The notes under the pieces were generated by a model that did no database searches, was not told where the DNA came from, and saw only the letters and a program-made list of their open reading frames with translations. Shown one piece after another: positions 1 through 9,653 of a stretch of DNA of 64,000 bases. The first letter of the stretch is position 1; every line of letters starts with the position of its first letter. Origin of the DNA: Baekduia soli (GTDB lineage: Bacteria > Actinomycetota > Thermoleophilia > Solirubrobacterales > Solirubrobacteraceae); NCBI RefSeq assembly GCF_007970665.1, contig NZ_CP042430.1:1674001-1738000 (forward strand). The letters run 5' to 3'. Made by a program: the position numbers and the translations under genes.

Positions 1-827
1 TCCGCGAGGCCCGCGAGGCCGCCGACGCCGACGTGCGCGCGGTCGGGTTCGGCATCCCGTCGCTCGTCGACCGGCGCACGGGGGTCGCGGCGACGACGGT
101 GCACCTGCCACTGCACGACCTCCCGTTCCGCGACGTGATGGCCGAGCGCCTCGGCCTGCCGGTCGTCGTCGACAACGACGCCAACGCCGCGATGCTCGCC
201 GAGCACCGCCACGGCGCGGCGCGCGGGACGCACACCGCCGCGCTGCTGACGCTGGGCACGGGGATCGGCGGGGGGATCGTCGTCGACGGCCGCGTCGTGC
301 ACGGCGCGCACGGCGGCGCGGGCGAGTGGGGGCACATGGTCGTCGACATCGACGGGCCGCAGTGCTCGTGCGGCAACGCCGGATGCCTGGAGATGTTCGT
401 GTCGGGCTCGGCCCTGGGCCGCGGCGGGCTGCGCGTCGCCCGTGGGGCGCCCGAGTCGGGGCTGGGACGGGCGCTGGCGTCGGGGCGCGAGGTCACGGGG
501 ATGCTCGTCACCGAGCTGGCGCACGACGGCGACCAGGCCGCGCGCGACGTCGTCGCGCTCATGGGCACCTACCTGGGCATCGGCCTGGGCAACATCGTGA
601 ACATCCTCAACCCGGAGGTCGTGGCCATCGGCGGGGCCGTCGTGGCAGCGGGCGACCTGCTGCTCGAGCCCGCGCGCCGCGTGCTCGCCGAGCGGGCGCT
701 GGCGCCGTCGCGCGACCAGGTCCGCGTGGTGCCGACCCGCTTCGGCGACGCGTCGGGGATGATCGGCGCCGCCCTGCTGGCCATGGATCTCCTCGACGAC
801 CCCGCGGCCGCGGCGGAGGCGGCGTGA
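1..827 (+). CDS. ROK family sugar kinase/regulator, 5'-truncated by window edge
   Basis: C-terminal part of a ROK protein (sugar kinases such as glucokinase, or ROK repressors). The frame is open to the window edge (first full codon at base 3), so the N-terminal ATP-binding region is missing. Seen: the VVDNDANAA segment, the glycine-rich LGTGIGGGIV phosphate loop, and the ROK cysteine motif CSCGNAGCLE (from about base 363), which binds structural zinc in the family. No DNA-binding domain is visible in what is present, and the catalytic-type D and E residues favour a kinase; the substrate cannot be read. Its TGA overlaps the GTG start of rsmI. Confidence 0.85.
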   Translation, partial: REAREAADADVRAVGFGIPSLVDRRTGVAATTVHLPLHDLPFRDVMAERLGLPVVVDNDANAAMLAEHRHGAARGTHTAALLTLGTGIGGGIVVDGRVVHGAHGGAGEWGHMVVDIDGPQCSCGNAGCLEMFVSGSALGRGGLRVARGAPESGLGRALASGREVTGMLVTELAHDGDQAARDVVALMGTYLGIGLGNIVNILNPEVVAIGGAVVAAGDLLLEPARRVLAERALAPSRDQVRVVPTRFGDASGMIGAALLAMDLLDDPAAAAEAA

Positions 828-1633
828 CCGGCCGGCTCGTGGTGTGCCCGACGCCGATCGGCAACCTCGAGGACGTGACCCTGCGGGTGCTCAGCGCGCT
901 GCGCGAGGCCGACGTCATCGCCTGCGAGGACACCCGCCGCACGCGGGTGCTCCTGGACCGCTACGGCGTCAAGGCGCGCACGGTCAGCTACCACGAGCAC
1001 AACGAGGCCTCCCGCGCGTCCGAGCTGGTGGCGCGCATGCAGGAGGGAGCGACCGTGGCGCTCTGCAGCGACGCGGGCATGCCGCTGGTCTCCGATCCCG
1101 GCTTCGTCCTCGTGCAGGCCTGCGTGGCCGCGGGCGTGGGGGTCGAGGTGCTCCCGGGGCCCTCGGCGGCGCTCGCCGCGCTCGTCGTGTCGGGGCTGCC
1201 GGCGGGGACGTGGCGCTTCGCGGGGTTCCTGCCGCGCAAGAAGGGCGAGCTCGTGGCGCTGCTGCGCGGGGCGGCCGAGACGCTCGTGGCCTTCGAGTCG
1301 CCGCGGCGCGTGGGCGCCGCGCTCGCGGTCCTGGCCGACGTCGACCCCGACCGCCCCGTCGCGGTCTGCCGGGAGCTGACCAAGCTCCACGAGGAGGTCG
1401 TGCGCGGCACCGCCGGCGAGCTGGCCCGCCGCTACGCCGCGGAGGAGCCGCGCGGCGAGGTCGTCGTCGTCATCGGCGCCGCTCCGCCCGAGGCCGCCGA
1501 CGCCGGCCCGGCGCTCGCGGCCCTCGTGCGCCTCGTCGAGGCCGGGGCCAAGCCGCGGCCCGCCGCCACCGTCGTCTCCGAGCTCACGGGCGTGGCGGCC
1601 AACGAGCTCTACCGCGCGCTCATGGCGCGCTAG
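824..1633 (+). CDS. rsmI: 16S rRNA (cytidine1402-2'-O)-methyltransferase RsmI
   Basis: Methylates the 2'-O of C1402 in 16S rRNA using SAM. 269 aa, the usual family length. The start motif PTPIGNLEDVTLR (residues 9-21), CEDTRRTRVLL and SDAGMPLVSDPG (from residue 82) are diagnostic of the tetrapyrrole-methylase fold of RsmI. The GTG start overlaps the stop of the ROK gene by GTGA, so the two are translationally coupled; any start further upstream would run deep into the ROK gene. Confidence 0.93.
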   Translation: MTGRLVVCPTPIGNLEDVTLRVLSALREADVIACEDTRRTRVLLDRYGVKARTVSYHEHNEASRASELVARMQEGATVALCSDAGMPLVSDPGFVLVQACVAAGVGVEVLPGPSAALAALVVSGLPAGTWRFAGFLPRKKGELVALLRGAAETLVAFESPRRVGAALAVLADVDPDRPVAVCRELTKLHEEVVRGTAGELARRYAAEEPRGEVVVVIGAAPPEAADAGPALAALVRLVEAGAKPRPAATVVSELTGVAANELYRALMAR

Positions 1634-1732
1634 CGACGACCGGCGCGCCGATCGTCACGCGGGCGAGCCGGGACGGTGCCGGTTGCGCGTCGCCGGCCCG
1701 CGCCGGACCGTCGGGCGCGAGCATCGGCGGCC

Positions 1733-2421
1733 ATGCCCCGACCCGTCCCCGTCCTGCTGACCGCGCTGGCCGTCGTCCTGGCCGGCGCCGCGCCCGCGGC
1801 GGCGGCGGCCGGCAGCGGCTGGCAGCGCCCGCTGCCGGGCGCCGTGCTCGCGGGGCCCTTCACCTACGGGCGCGACGCGCCGTTCGAGCGCGGGCGCCGG
1901 CGCGGCGTCGACCTGCGCGCGCGGCCCGGCGCCGCGGTGCGGGCCGTCTGCGACGGCCGGGTGCGCCACGCCGGCCGCGTGCCGCGCTGGGGCCGCGGCG
2001 TCTCCCTGCGCTGCGGTGCGCTCGTGGCCACCGAGCTGGGGCTGGCGGCGATCGCGGTGCGCCCCGGGGCGCGGGTGCGCGCGGGCGCCACGGTCGGCCG
2101 GCTCGGCGCTCGCGGCGTGCTGCGCCTGGGCGCCCGCCGCGCCGGCGACCGGCTGGGCTACCTCGATCCGCTGGAGCTCGTCGACGGCCCCGCCCGCCGC
2201 GCGCCCCGGGCGCGGCCCCGCCTGCCGGCCGGCGCCCGCGGGCGCCGGTGCCGTCGCGGCGCGAGGTCGGGCCGGAGCGGGCGGGAGCGCCGGCGGCTCC
2301 GCTGCCCTGGCCGGCCTGGGCCGGGCTCGGGCTCGTGGCCGGCGGCGCGGCGGGCGGCGCGGGCCTCGGCCGGCGGCGCCGGCGGCGTGCGCGCGCCCGA
2401 GTGGCGGCGGCGCCTCGATAG
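1733..2421 (+). CDS. Secreted LytM/M23-like protein, degenerate catalytic site, apparent frameshift
   Basis: Starts at ATG 1733 with a signal peptide (MPRPVPVLLTALAVVLAGAA, then an Ala-rich cleavage region). It continues with an M23-like domain: GVDLRARPGAAVRAVCDGRV matches the GVDI..P.GTPV.A..DGRV core of LytM. The first zinc His is Arg, the YAHL His and the HLHFE motif are absent; only the Asp is kept, so it is probably a non-enzymatic regulator of EnvC type. Coding signal moves from this frame to the +1-lower frame between about 2210 and 2250. There a proline-rich linker, one membrane helix (from PLPWPAWAGLGLVAGG) and an Arg tail end at TAG 2421. One missing base explains this. Confidence 0.55.
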
Positions 2422-2424
2422 CGT
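2419..2424 (+). promoter_or_regulatory. -10 element TAGCGT for metG (leaderless type)
   Basis: TAGCGT lies 9 bases before the metG ATG, too close for a leader with a Shine-Dalgarno site. Its first three bases are also the stop codon of the preceding gene in its shifted frame. No clear -35 is visible. Confidence 0.45.
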
Positions 2425-2433
2425 AGGGCGCCG

Positions 2434-3944
<1,511 letters not shown>

Positions 3945-3948
<4 letters not shown>

Positions 3949-4694
3949 TCGACTCCCACACGCACCTGGACTCGTGCGCCCCGCCGGACGCCGAGCTCGT
4001 CGCGGCGGCGCGCCAGTGCGGCGTCACCCGGATCCTCACCGTGGGCCAGGACGGCCCGACGGGCCGCGCGGCGCTGGACACCGCGGAGGCGTTCCCCGAG
4101 GTCTTCGCGGCGATCGGACACCACCCCAACAAGGCCACCGGCTTCGACGACGGCGATCTCGCCGCGATCGGGGCGCTCGCCGCGCACGAGCGCTGCCGGG
4201 CCATCGGCGAGACCGGGCTGGACTTCTTCCGCGACTACGCGCCGCGTGCCGACCAGGAGCGCGCGTTCGCCGCCCAGATCGAGCTGGCCCGCGCGATGGG
4301 CAAGCCGCTGGTCATCCACACGCGCGCGGCCGAGGACGAGACGATCGCCACGCTGCGCCGGCGCGCGCAGGGCCTCGAGGTCATCCTGCACTGCTTCTCG
4401 ATGGCCGACCGGCTCGACGAGTGCCTGGCCGAGGGCTGGTGGATCTCCTTCGCGGGCAACGTCACCTACCCGCGCAACGAGGACCTGGCCGCGGCCGCCG
4501 CGCGGGTGCCCGACGACCGCCTGCTCGTGGAGACCGACGCGCCCTACCTCACGCCGCAGGCGATGCGCAAGGAGCGCAACCAGCCGGCCTTCGTCACCGA
4601 GACGGCCCGCTTCGTGGCCGACCTGCGGGGCCAGGCCTACGACGAGCTCGACACGATCGTCGAGCGCAACGCCGCCCGGCTGTTCGGGTGGTAG
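3945..4694 (+). CDS. tatD: TatD family metal-dependent DNase
   Basis: 249 aa TIM-barrel hydrolase of the TatD family, Mg-dependent 3'-5' exonuclease/deoxyribonuclease in characterised members. It opens with VIDSHTHLD (metal ligands H5 and H7); ETGLDFFRD carries ligand E89; HTR, HCF and the late ETDAPYLTP are all present. The GTG start overlaps the metG stop (GTGA). The order metG-tatD-rsmA is common in Gram-positive bacteria. Confidence 0.93.
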
Positions 4695-4720
4695 GCGCCG
4701 GCCCCGCCACCGGACCTCGC

Positions 4721-5548
4721 ATGCGCGACGCCCCGACCCAGCCCAGCCTGCGACGGATGCGCGAGTTCGACGTTCGCCCCAAGCGCGACCTGGGGCAGAA
4801 CTTCCTCATCGACTCCAACATCCTCGGGGTCATCGAGCGCGCCGCCGAGCTCACGCCCGGCGACGTCGCGCTGGAGATCGGCGGCGGCCTCGGCGTGCTC
4901 TCCGAGCACCTGGCCGCCCGCACGGCGCACCTGCACGTCGTCGAGGTCGACCGCGACCTCGAGCCCGCCCTGCGCGACGCGCTCTCGCCGTTCCCGGCGA
5001 CCACGCTGCACGTCGGCGACGCGCTGGCGCTCGACCTCGGCGCGCTGGACCCGGCGCCGACGTGCGTCGTGGCCAACCTGCCCTACGGGATCGCGGCCAC
5101 CGCGATCCTGAACACCGTGTTCGACCTGCCGACCGTCACCCGCTGGGTGGCCATGGTCCAGAGGGAGGTCGGCGAGCGCTTCGCGGCCGGGGCGGGCACG
5201 CCGGCCTACGGGGTGCCGAGCGTCCTGGCCCAGCTGGCCTGCGAGGTGCGGGTGCACCGTGCGGTCTCGCGCACGGTCTTCCACCCGGTGCCCAACGTCG
5301 ACTCCGTCCTGCTCGTGCTGCACCGCACCCGCCCCGCTCCGGACCCTGGTCTGCGACGGCTGGTCCACGGCGCATTCGCCCACCGGCGCAAGGCGCTGCC
5401 GCGCTCGCTGCAGCTCCACACGGGCGAGCCCGGGGCCCGCGACCGGGCGCGGGAAGCGCTCGAGGCGCTCGGGCTGCCCGTCGACGTGCGGGCCGAGCGG
5501 CTGACGCCCGCGCAGTTCCGCGGGCTGTGGGAGCAGCTCCGGTCATGA
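4721..5548 (+). CDS. rsmA: 16S rRNA (adenine1518/1519-N6)-dimethyltransferase KsgA
   Basis: Dimethylates A1518 and A1519 of 16S rRNA late in small-subunit assembly. 275 aa with start ATG 4721; ATG 4757 (MREFDVRPK) is an alternative. RPKRDLGQNFLID is the family entry motif, EIGGGLGVLSEHL (from E52) binds SAM, and NLPY (119-122) is the catalytic motif IV. The C-terminal FHPVPNVDSVLL segment is also typical. The TGA overlaps the ATG of ispE. Confidence 0.95.
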   Translation: MRDAPTQPSLRRMREFDVRPKRDLGQNFLIDSNILGVIERAAELTPGDVALEIGGGLGVLSEHLAARTAHLHVVEVDRDLEPALRDALSPFPATTLHVGDALALDLGALDPAPTCVVANLPYGIAATAILNTVFDLPTVTRWVAMVQREVGERFAAGAGTPAYGVPSVLAQLACEVRVHRAVSRTVFHPVPNVDSVLLVLHRTRPAPDPGLRRLVHGAFAHRRKALPRSLQLHTGEPGARDRAREALEALGLPVDVRAERLTPAQFRGLWEQLRS

Positions 5549-6405
5549 CCCTGCTGGAGACGCGGGCGCCCGCGAAGATCAACGTCTGCCTCTACCTCGG
5601 CCCGACGCGCGAGGACGGCCGCCACGAGCTCGTGTCGGTCATGCAGTCGGTCTCGCTGACCGACCGCGTGCGCCTGGAGCACGCCGCGGAGCGCGACGAG
5701 GTCGTCTGCCCCGGCGTCGACGGCGAGAACCTCGTCGGGACCGCGATCGCCCGCTTCCGCGCGCAGACGGGCTGGGACGGCGATCCCGTGCGGATCAGCA
5801 TCAAGAAGCGGATCCCGGTCGCCGCCGGGATGGCCGGCGGGTCGGCCGATGCCGCCGCCGCGCTGCGGCTGCTGGGCCGGGCCTCCGGCCGGGAGGACCC
5901 CGACCTGCTGACCGCGATCGCCGAGGGGCTGGGCTCCGACGTGCCCGCCCAGGTGCTCCCGGGCCGCGTGCTGGCCACGGGCGCCGGCGAGCGCCTGGAG
6001 CGCGTGCCCGGCGTCGCGCGCTACGCCGTGCTCGTCGTGCCCGCCGGCCGTCCGCTGGCCACCCCCGACGTCTACCGCGAGGCCGACCGGCTCGGCCTCG
6101 GGCGCGACCACGCCGGCCTGGAACAGGCCCTCCAGATCGTCCGCGCCGGGCTGCCCGACCTGGCCGACCCGCTGTGCGTCAACGAGCTGGAGCCCGCCGC
6201 GCTGTCGCTGTGCCCCGAGCTCGCCGAGACCCTGGACGCCGTGCGCGGGGCCGGGGCCGACGTCGCCATGGTCAGCGGCAGCGGACCGACGGTGCTGGGG
6301 CTCTTCCACGACCCCGACGCCGGCGAGGCGGCGGTGCAGCGGTTCCCCGGCGCGGTCGTGACGCGCCCCGTCGGGCCGCACGCCGGGGAGGTGCTCGCCT
6401 CGTGA
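5545..6405 (+). CDS. ispE: 4-diphosphocytidyl-2-C-methyl-D-erythritol kinase
   Basis: GHMP kinase of the MEP isoprenoid pathway; phosphorylates CDP-methylerythritol. 286 aa. RAPAKINVCLYL is the start motif, PVAAGMAGGSADAAAALR (from P91) the ATP loop, and VSGSGPTVLGLF the third GHMP motif near the C-terminus. ATGA overlap with rsmA and GTGA overlap with the next gene make this a tightly coupled operon. Confidence 0.95.
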   Translation: MTLLETRAPAKINVCLYLGPTREDGRHELVSVMQSVSLTDRVRLEHAAERDEVVCPGVDGENLVGTAIARFRAQTGWDGDPVRISIKKRIPVAAGMAGGSADAAAALRLLGRASGREDPDLLTAIAEGLGSDVPAQVLPGRVLATGAGERLERVPGVARYAVLVVPAGRPLATPDVYREADRLGLGRDHAGLEQALQIVRAGLPDLADPLCVNELEPAALSLCPELAETLDAVRGAGADVAMVSGSGPTVLGLFHDPDAGEAAVQRFPGAVVTRPVGPHAGEVLAS

Positions 6406-7940
6406 AGACGGGGCCGCTCGTCGCCGCCGTCCTGCTGGCCACGTTCCTGGCGGTGCGCCGCCGCAGGCTCGAGCCCACGCTGCTCATCGGCGGCGGGCTC
6501 GCCGTCCTGGCCCTGCTCGTCTACGGGTCCGGGCTCGTGCACCCGCCCAACGTCAAGCAGATCGTCGAGGACGCGGGCAGCACGCTCGGGCAGTGGACCT
6601 ACCTCGTCGTCGCCGTGATGGCGTTCTTCGAGACGGGCGCGTTCGTCGGCCTCATCGCGCCCGGCGAGACGTTCCTGATCTTCGGCGGCGTCGTCGCCGG
6701 GCAGGGGACGATCTCGCTCGTCGCGCTCATCGCGATCGTGTGGGCCGCCGCGGTCGCGGGCGACCTGGCCAGCTTCTACGCGGGCCGGCGCCTCGGCCGT
6801 GCCTTCCTGGTGCGGCACGGGCCGAAGGTCTCCATCACCGAGGAGCGCCTGCACACCGTGGAGGCGTTCTTCGACCGCCACGGCGGCAAGGCCATCCTGC
6901 TCGGTCGGTTCGTCGGCGTCGTGCGCGCGGTCAACCCGTTCCTGGCCGGCTCCTCGGGCATGCCGCTGCGGCGCTTCCTGCCCTACGACGTCATCGGCGC
7001 CGGCGCGTGGGCGACGATGCTGCTCGTCCTCGGCTACGTCTTCTGGCAGAGCTTCGACCAGGTGCTGCACTACGCCGAGCGCGGGACGCTCGCGCTGGGC
7101 ACCACGATCGTCGTCCTGGCGGGGGTGGCCTGGCTCTGGCGCCGCCTGCGCCAGGAGGAGCGCCGCCGCGAGGCCGCGGCGTGGGTCGACCGCCAGCTCG
7201 ACCGCCCCGTCCTGCGCCCGGTCGCCGCCGTCGTGCGCCCCACCGCGCGCTGGCTGCGCGGCCCGGTGCGCTTCCTCATCGGCCGCCTGACCCCCGGGGA
7301 GCTGGGCCTGGAGCTGACGACGCTGCTGGCCTTCGCGGCCGTCGGCTCCTTCGCGTTCGCGGCCAACGCGATCGCGCTGGGCGACAACGTCCTCATCGCC
7401 GGCGACCGGCGGGCGTTCACGATCGCCGACGAGGTGCGCACGCACTGGCTCGACGAGGTCGCCCGGGTCGTCACCCACCTCGGGTCCTCCGTGGTCGCGG
7501 GCGCCGCGGCGCTGCTCTGCGTGGCGCTGCTGCTGTGGCGCCGGCGGCGCATCGAGGCGGCGGCGATGGGCGGCGCGACCGTGCTGACGTGGGCCGCCGT
7601 GCACCTGGCCAAGGTCCTCGTCGGCCGCCCGCGCCCGGCCCGGTCGCTCGTGGACACCCTGGGGGAGAGCTACCCGTCGGGCCACGCCGCCTACGCGGTG
7701 GTCTGGGTCGCCATCGCCGTCGTGCTCACGCGCTCGCTGCCCGGCCTGACGCGGGCGACCGCGGCCGTGGTCGCGGGGTCCGTGGCGGTCGTCGCGGTCG
7801 CGCTGACCCGCATCTACCTGCGCGCGCACTACCTGTCCGACGTCGTGGGCGGCCTCGGGCTGGCCGCGATGATCTTCGCGCTGTGCGGCATGGCGGCGCT
7901 CATCGTCGGCCACCTTCGCAACAATGGGGCGCGGACGTGA
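6402..7940 (+). CDS. DedA (VTT-domain) membrane protein fused to PAP2 phosphatase
   Basis: 512 aa polytopic membrane protein. Residues about 30-250 are a DedA/SNARE-associated domain (FFETGAFVGLIAPGETFLIFGG, then GRFVGVVRAVNPFLAGSSGM), a family linked to lipid flipping and membrane homeostasis. Residues about 300-505 are a PAP2 phosphatase: KVLVGRPRP (K404), PSGH (425-428) and R470-x5-H476 form the three catalytic motifs. A lipid phosphatase coupled to a scramblase-like domain suggests recycling of undecaprenyl pyrophosphate or phosphatidic acid; this role is inferred. GTG start overlaps ispE. Confidence 0.88.
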   Translation: MKTGPLVAAVLLATFLAVRRRRLEPTLLIGGGLAVLALLVYGSGLVHPPNVKQIVEDAGSTLGQWTYLVVAVMAFFETGAFVGLIAPGETFLIFGGVVAGQGTISLVALIAIVWAAAVAGDLASFYAGRRLGRAFLVRHGPKVSITEERLHTVEAFFDRHGGKAILLGRFVGVVRAVNPFLAGSSGMPLRRFLPYDVIGAGAWATMLLVLGYVFWQSFDQVLHYAERGTLALGTTIVVLAGVAWLWRRLRQEERRREAAAWVDRQLDRPVLRPVAAVVRPTARWLRGPVRFLIGRLTPGELGLELTTLLAFAAVGSFAFAANAIALGDNVLIAGDRRAFTIADEVRTHWLDEVARVVTHLGSSVVAGAAALLCVALLLWRRRRIEAAAMGGATVLTWAAVHLAKVLVGRPRPARSLVDTLGESYPSGHAAYAVVWVAIAVVLTRSLPGLTRATAAVVAGSVAVVAVALTRIYLRAHYLSDVVGGLGLAAMIFALCGMAALIVGHLRNNGART

Positions 7941-8161
7941 GCAACCAGGAGGTCACCTACGTCGTCGCGGGCTGCTGCGGCGTGCTCGGGCTCGCCGCCT
8001 ACGTGGTGTTCATCCTCGTGCCCGCGGTCACGGCGTACTCGCGCATCTGGCAGCGGGCCCTGGCCGGCGTGTTGACGCTCTACGTGCTCGCCGCGTTCGT
8101 GGCCGTCGGAGCCGCCGGCGGCGGCGCGATCGTCTGGTTCTGGGACCGCATCAACATCTGA
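7937..8161 (+). CDS. Small membrane protein of unknown function
   Basis: 74 aa, GTG start overlapping the DedA-PAP2 stop (GTGA), so almost certainly translated with it. Two hydrophobic segments (about residues 8-30 and 43-65) with a short polar turn SRIWQR. No motif is recognised. Its position suggests an accessory role with the lipid phosphatase. Confidence 0.65.
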   Translation: MSNQEVTYVVAGCCGVLGLAAYVVFILVPAVTAYSRIWQRALAGVLTLYVLAAFVAVGAAGGGAIVWFWDRINI

Positions 8162-8198
8162 GCGGGAGTCCCACCCGATCCGGCCAACCGTTCGGCCC

Positions 8199-8204
8199 TA
8201 GACT
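8199..8204 (+). promoter_or_regulatory. -10 element TAGACT for the PucR-type regulator
   Basis: TAGACT 7 bases before ATG 8212, with no Shine-Dalgarno site between them; leaderless arrangement. Confidence 0.5.
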
Positions 8205-8211
8205 TCCCCGC

Positions 8212-9462
8212 ATGTCCACTCCGGCTCCGAGGACGCCGGCGGGGATCGACCTCGAGGCCCTGGACTCGATCACCGACGCCGTCGAGTCGGGCGCGGGGCT
8301 GCCCGAGGTCATCCGTGCGGCCGCCCGAGCGCTCGACGCGAGCCTCGCGCTGACCGACGCCGCGAGCACGGTGCTGGCCGTGGCGGCCCGGTCGCCGGCC
8401 GACGAGCGCTCGCTCATGAGCGACGCCGACGGGGTGGACGTCGTCGACCTGCGCGTGGCCGACGAGCCCGTCGGGCAGCTGCGGGTCCGCGCACGCTCCG
8501 ACGCCGAGGCCTCGCCGATGGTGCTGCGGCTCGTCACGGCGCTCGTGGCCTCCGAGGTCCAGCGCGTCCGGGCGCCGGCCCGCGCCTCCGAGCAGGCCGT
8601 CATCGAGTTCGTGCACGACCTGCTGGGCCGGCGCCTGACCGACGGCGACGACGTGCTGGCGCGCGCCGAGGCCATCGGGCTCGACGTGGCGCCGGGCGCC
8701 TCGGTGCTCGTCGTGCGGGCCCAGCTGCACGTGACCACCGAGGAGGGCTGGCGCGAGCGCGTGGTGACCGCCGCCGAGCGCGGGGCGCGGGCGGCGGTGC
8801 CCGGGGCGATCGCGTCGTCCTCGGGCCGGCCGGAGGCGCCCGGGGCCGAGGTCGTCATCCTCCTGCCGTCCGCCGAGGCCGCCGACGCCGAGCGCGCGTC
8901 GGGCAGCGTCCTGCGCGAGCTGCAGGCCTCGCTGACCGGGCACACGTTCGCGCTCGGCCGCAGCCGGGTCGCGGGCGGGCCGGCCGAGCTGGGCCGCGCG
9001 GCCAACGAGGCGCTGCTGGCCGCCAACGTCGCCGAGGCCGACGGGGACGCCGACGACGGCCAGCGCATCCTGGCCTTCGACGACACGGGCGCCTACCGGC
9101 TCCTGCTCTCGGCGATGAGCGAGGACCCGGCCGAGCTGCAGCGCTTCTACGCCGAGACGATCGAGCCGCTCGTCGCCTACGACGACCAGTACGAGACCGA
9201 GCTCGTCAGCACCGTCGAGGCGTTCCTCGACGCCGACGGCAACGTGGCGGGCACCGCGCAGCGGCTCTTCACCCACCGGCACACGATCCGCTACCGCCTG
9301 GAGCGCGTCCGGGAGCTCTCGGGGCTCGACGTCGGATCGACCGACGGCCGGGAGAAGCTGAGCCTCGGGCTCAAGGCGATGCGGGTGCTCGGGATCGCCG
9401 CCCGCGGCGGCCCGGCCAGCGAGCAGGGAGCGGGGGGCGGGCGCGTGCCCAGACGCTCCTGA
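8212..9462 (+). CDS. PucR/CdaR-type transcriptional regulator
   Basis: 416 aa. The N-terminal half (about 20-130) looks like a GAF sensor. The C-terminus has the PucR helix-turn-helix signature: GNVAGTAQRLFTHRHTIRYR followed by LERVRELSGLD. The middle (ALGRSRVAGGPAELGRAANEA) matches the GGDEF-like CdaR domain. Family members control purine, sugar-diacid or amino-acid use; the inducer here is unknown. Monocistronic, with its own promoter. Confidence 0.85.
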   Translation: MSTPAPRTPAGIDLEALDSITDAVESGAGLPEVIRAAARALDASLALTDAASTVLAVAARSPADERSLMSDADGVDVVDLRVADEPVGQLRVRARSDAEASPMVLRLVTALVASEVQRVRAPARASEQAVIEFVHDLLGRRLTDGDDVLARAEAIGLDVAPGASVLVVRAQLHVTTEEGWRERVVTAAERGARAAVPGAIASSSGRPEAPGAEVVILLPSAEAADAERASGSVLRELQASLTGHTFALGRSRVAGGPAELGRAANEALLAANVAEADGDADDGQRILAFDDTGAYRLLLSAMSEDPAELQRFYAETIEPLVAYDDQYETELVSTVEAFLDADGNVAGTAQRLFTHRHTIRYRLERVRELSGLDVGSTDGREKLSLGLKAMRVLGIAARGGPASEQGAGGGRVPRRS

Positions 9463-9506
9463 AACCGATGGTTCGGGTCCGACTTGAGAGCGGCAACGCG
9501 CCAATC

Positions 9507-9535
9507 TTGACAGCCGGAGCCTCGTAGAACACGCT
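9507..9535 (+). promoter_or_regulatory. Candidate promoter TTGACA-17-CACGCT
   Basis: A perfect -35 TTGACA (9507-9512), a 17-base spacer, then CACGCT, one base off the local TACGCT-type -10. It would start RNA near 9542 and give a leader of about 110 bases before ATG 9654. CGGAATTCCG (9551-9560) is a palindrome within that leader. Confidence 0.5.
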
Positions 9536-9653
9536 AGGCACCTAAGAGGCCGGAATTCCGACCGGTCCTGGGGTCCTCACCCCCTTGAGAAGCCGGGCCC
9601 ACCGGCCGACAAGAGGAGTGAAGGGACGGGCCGCCGTCCCCTCGAGCTCCCTC

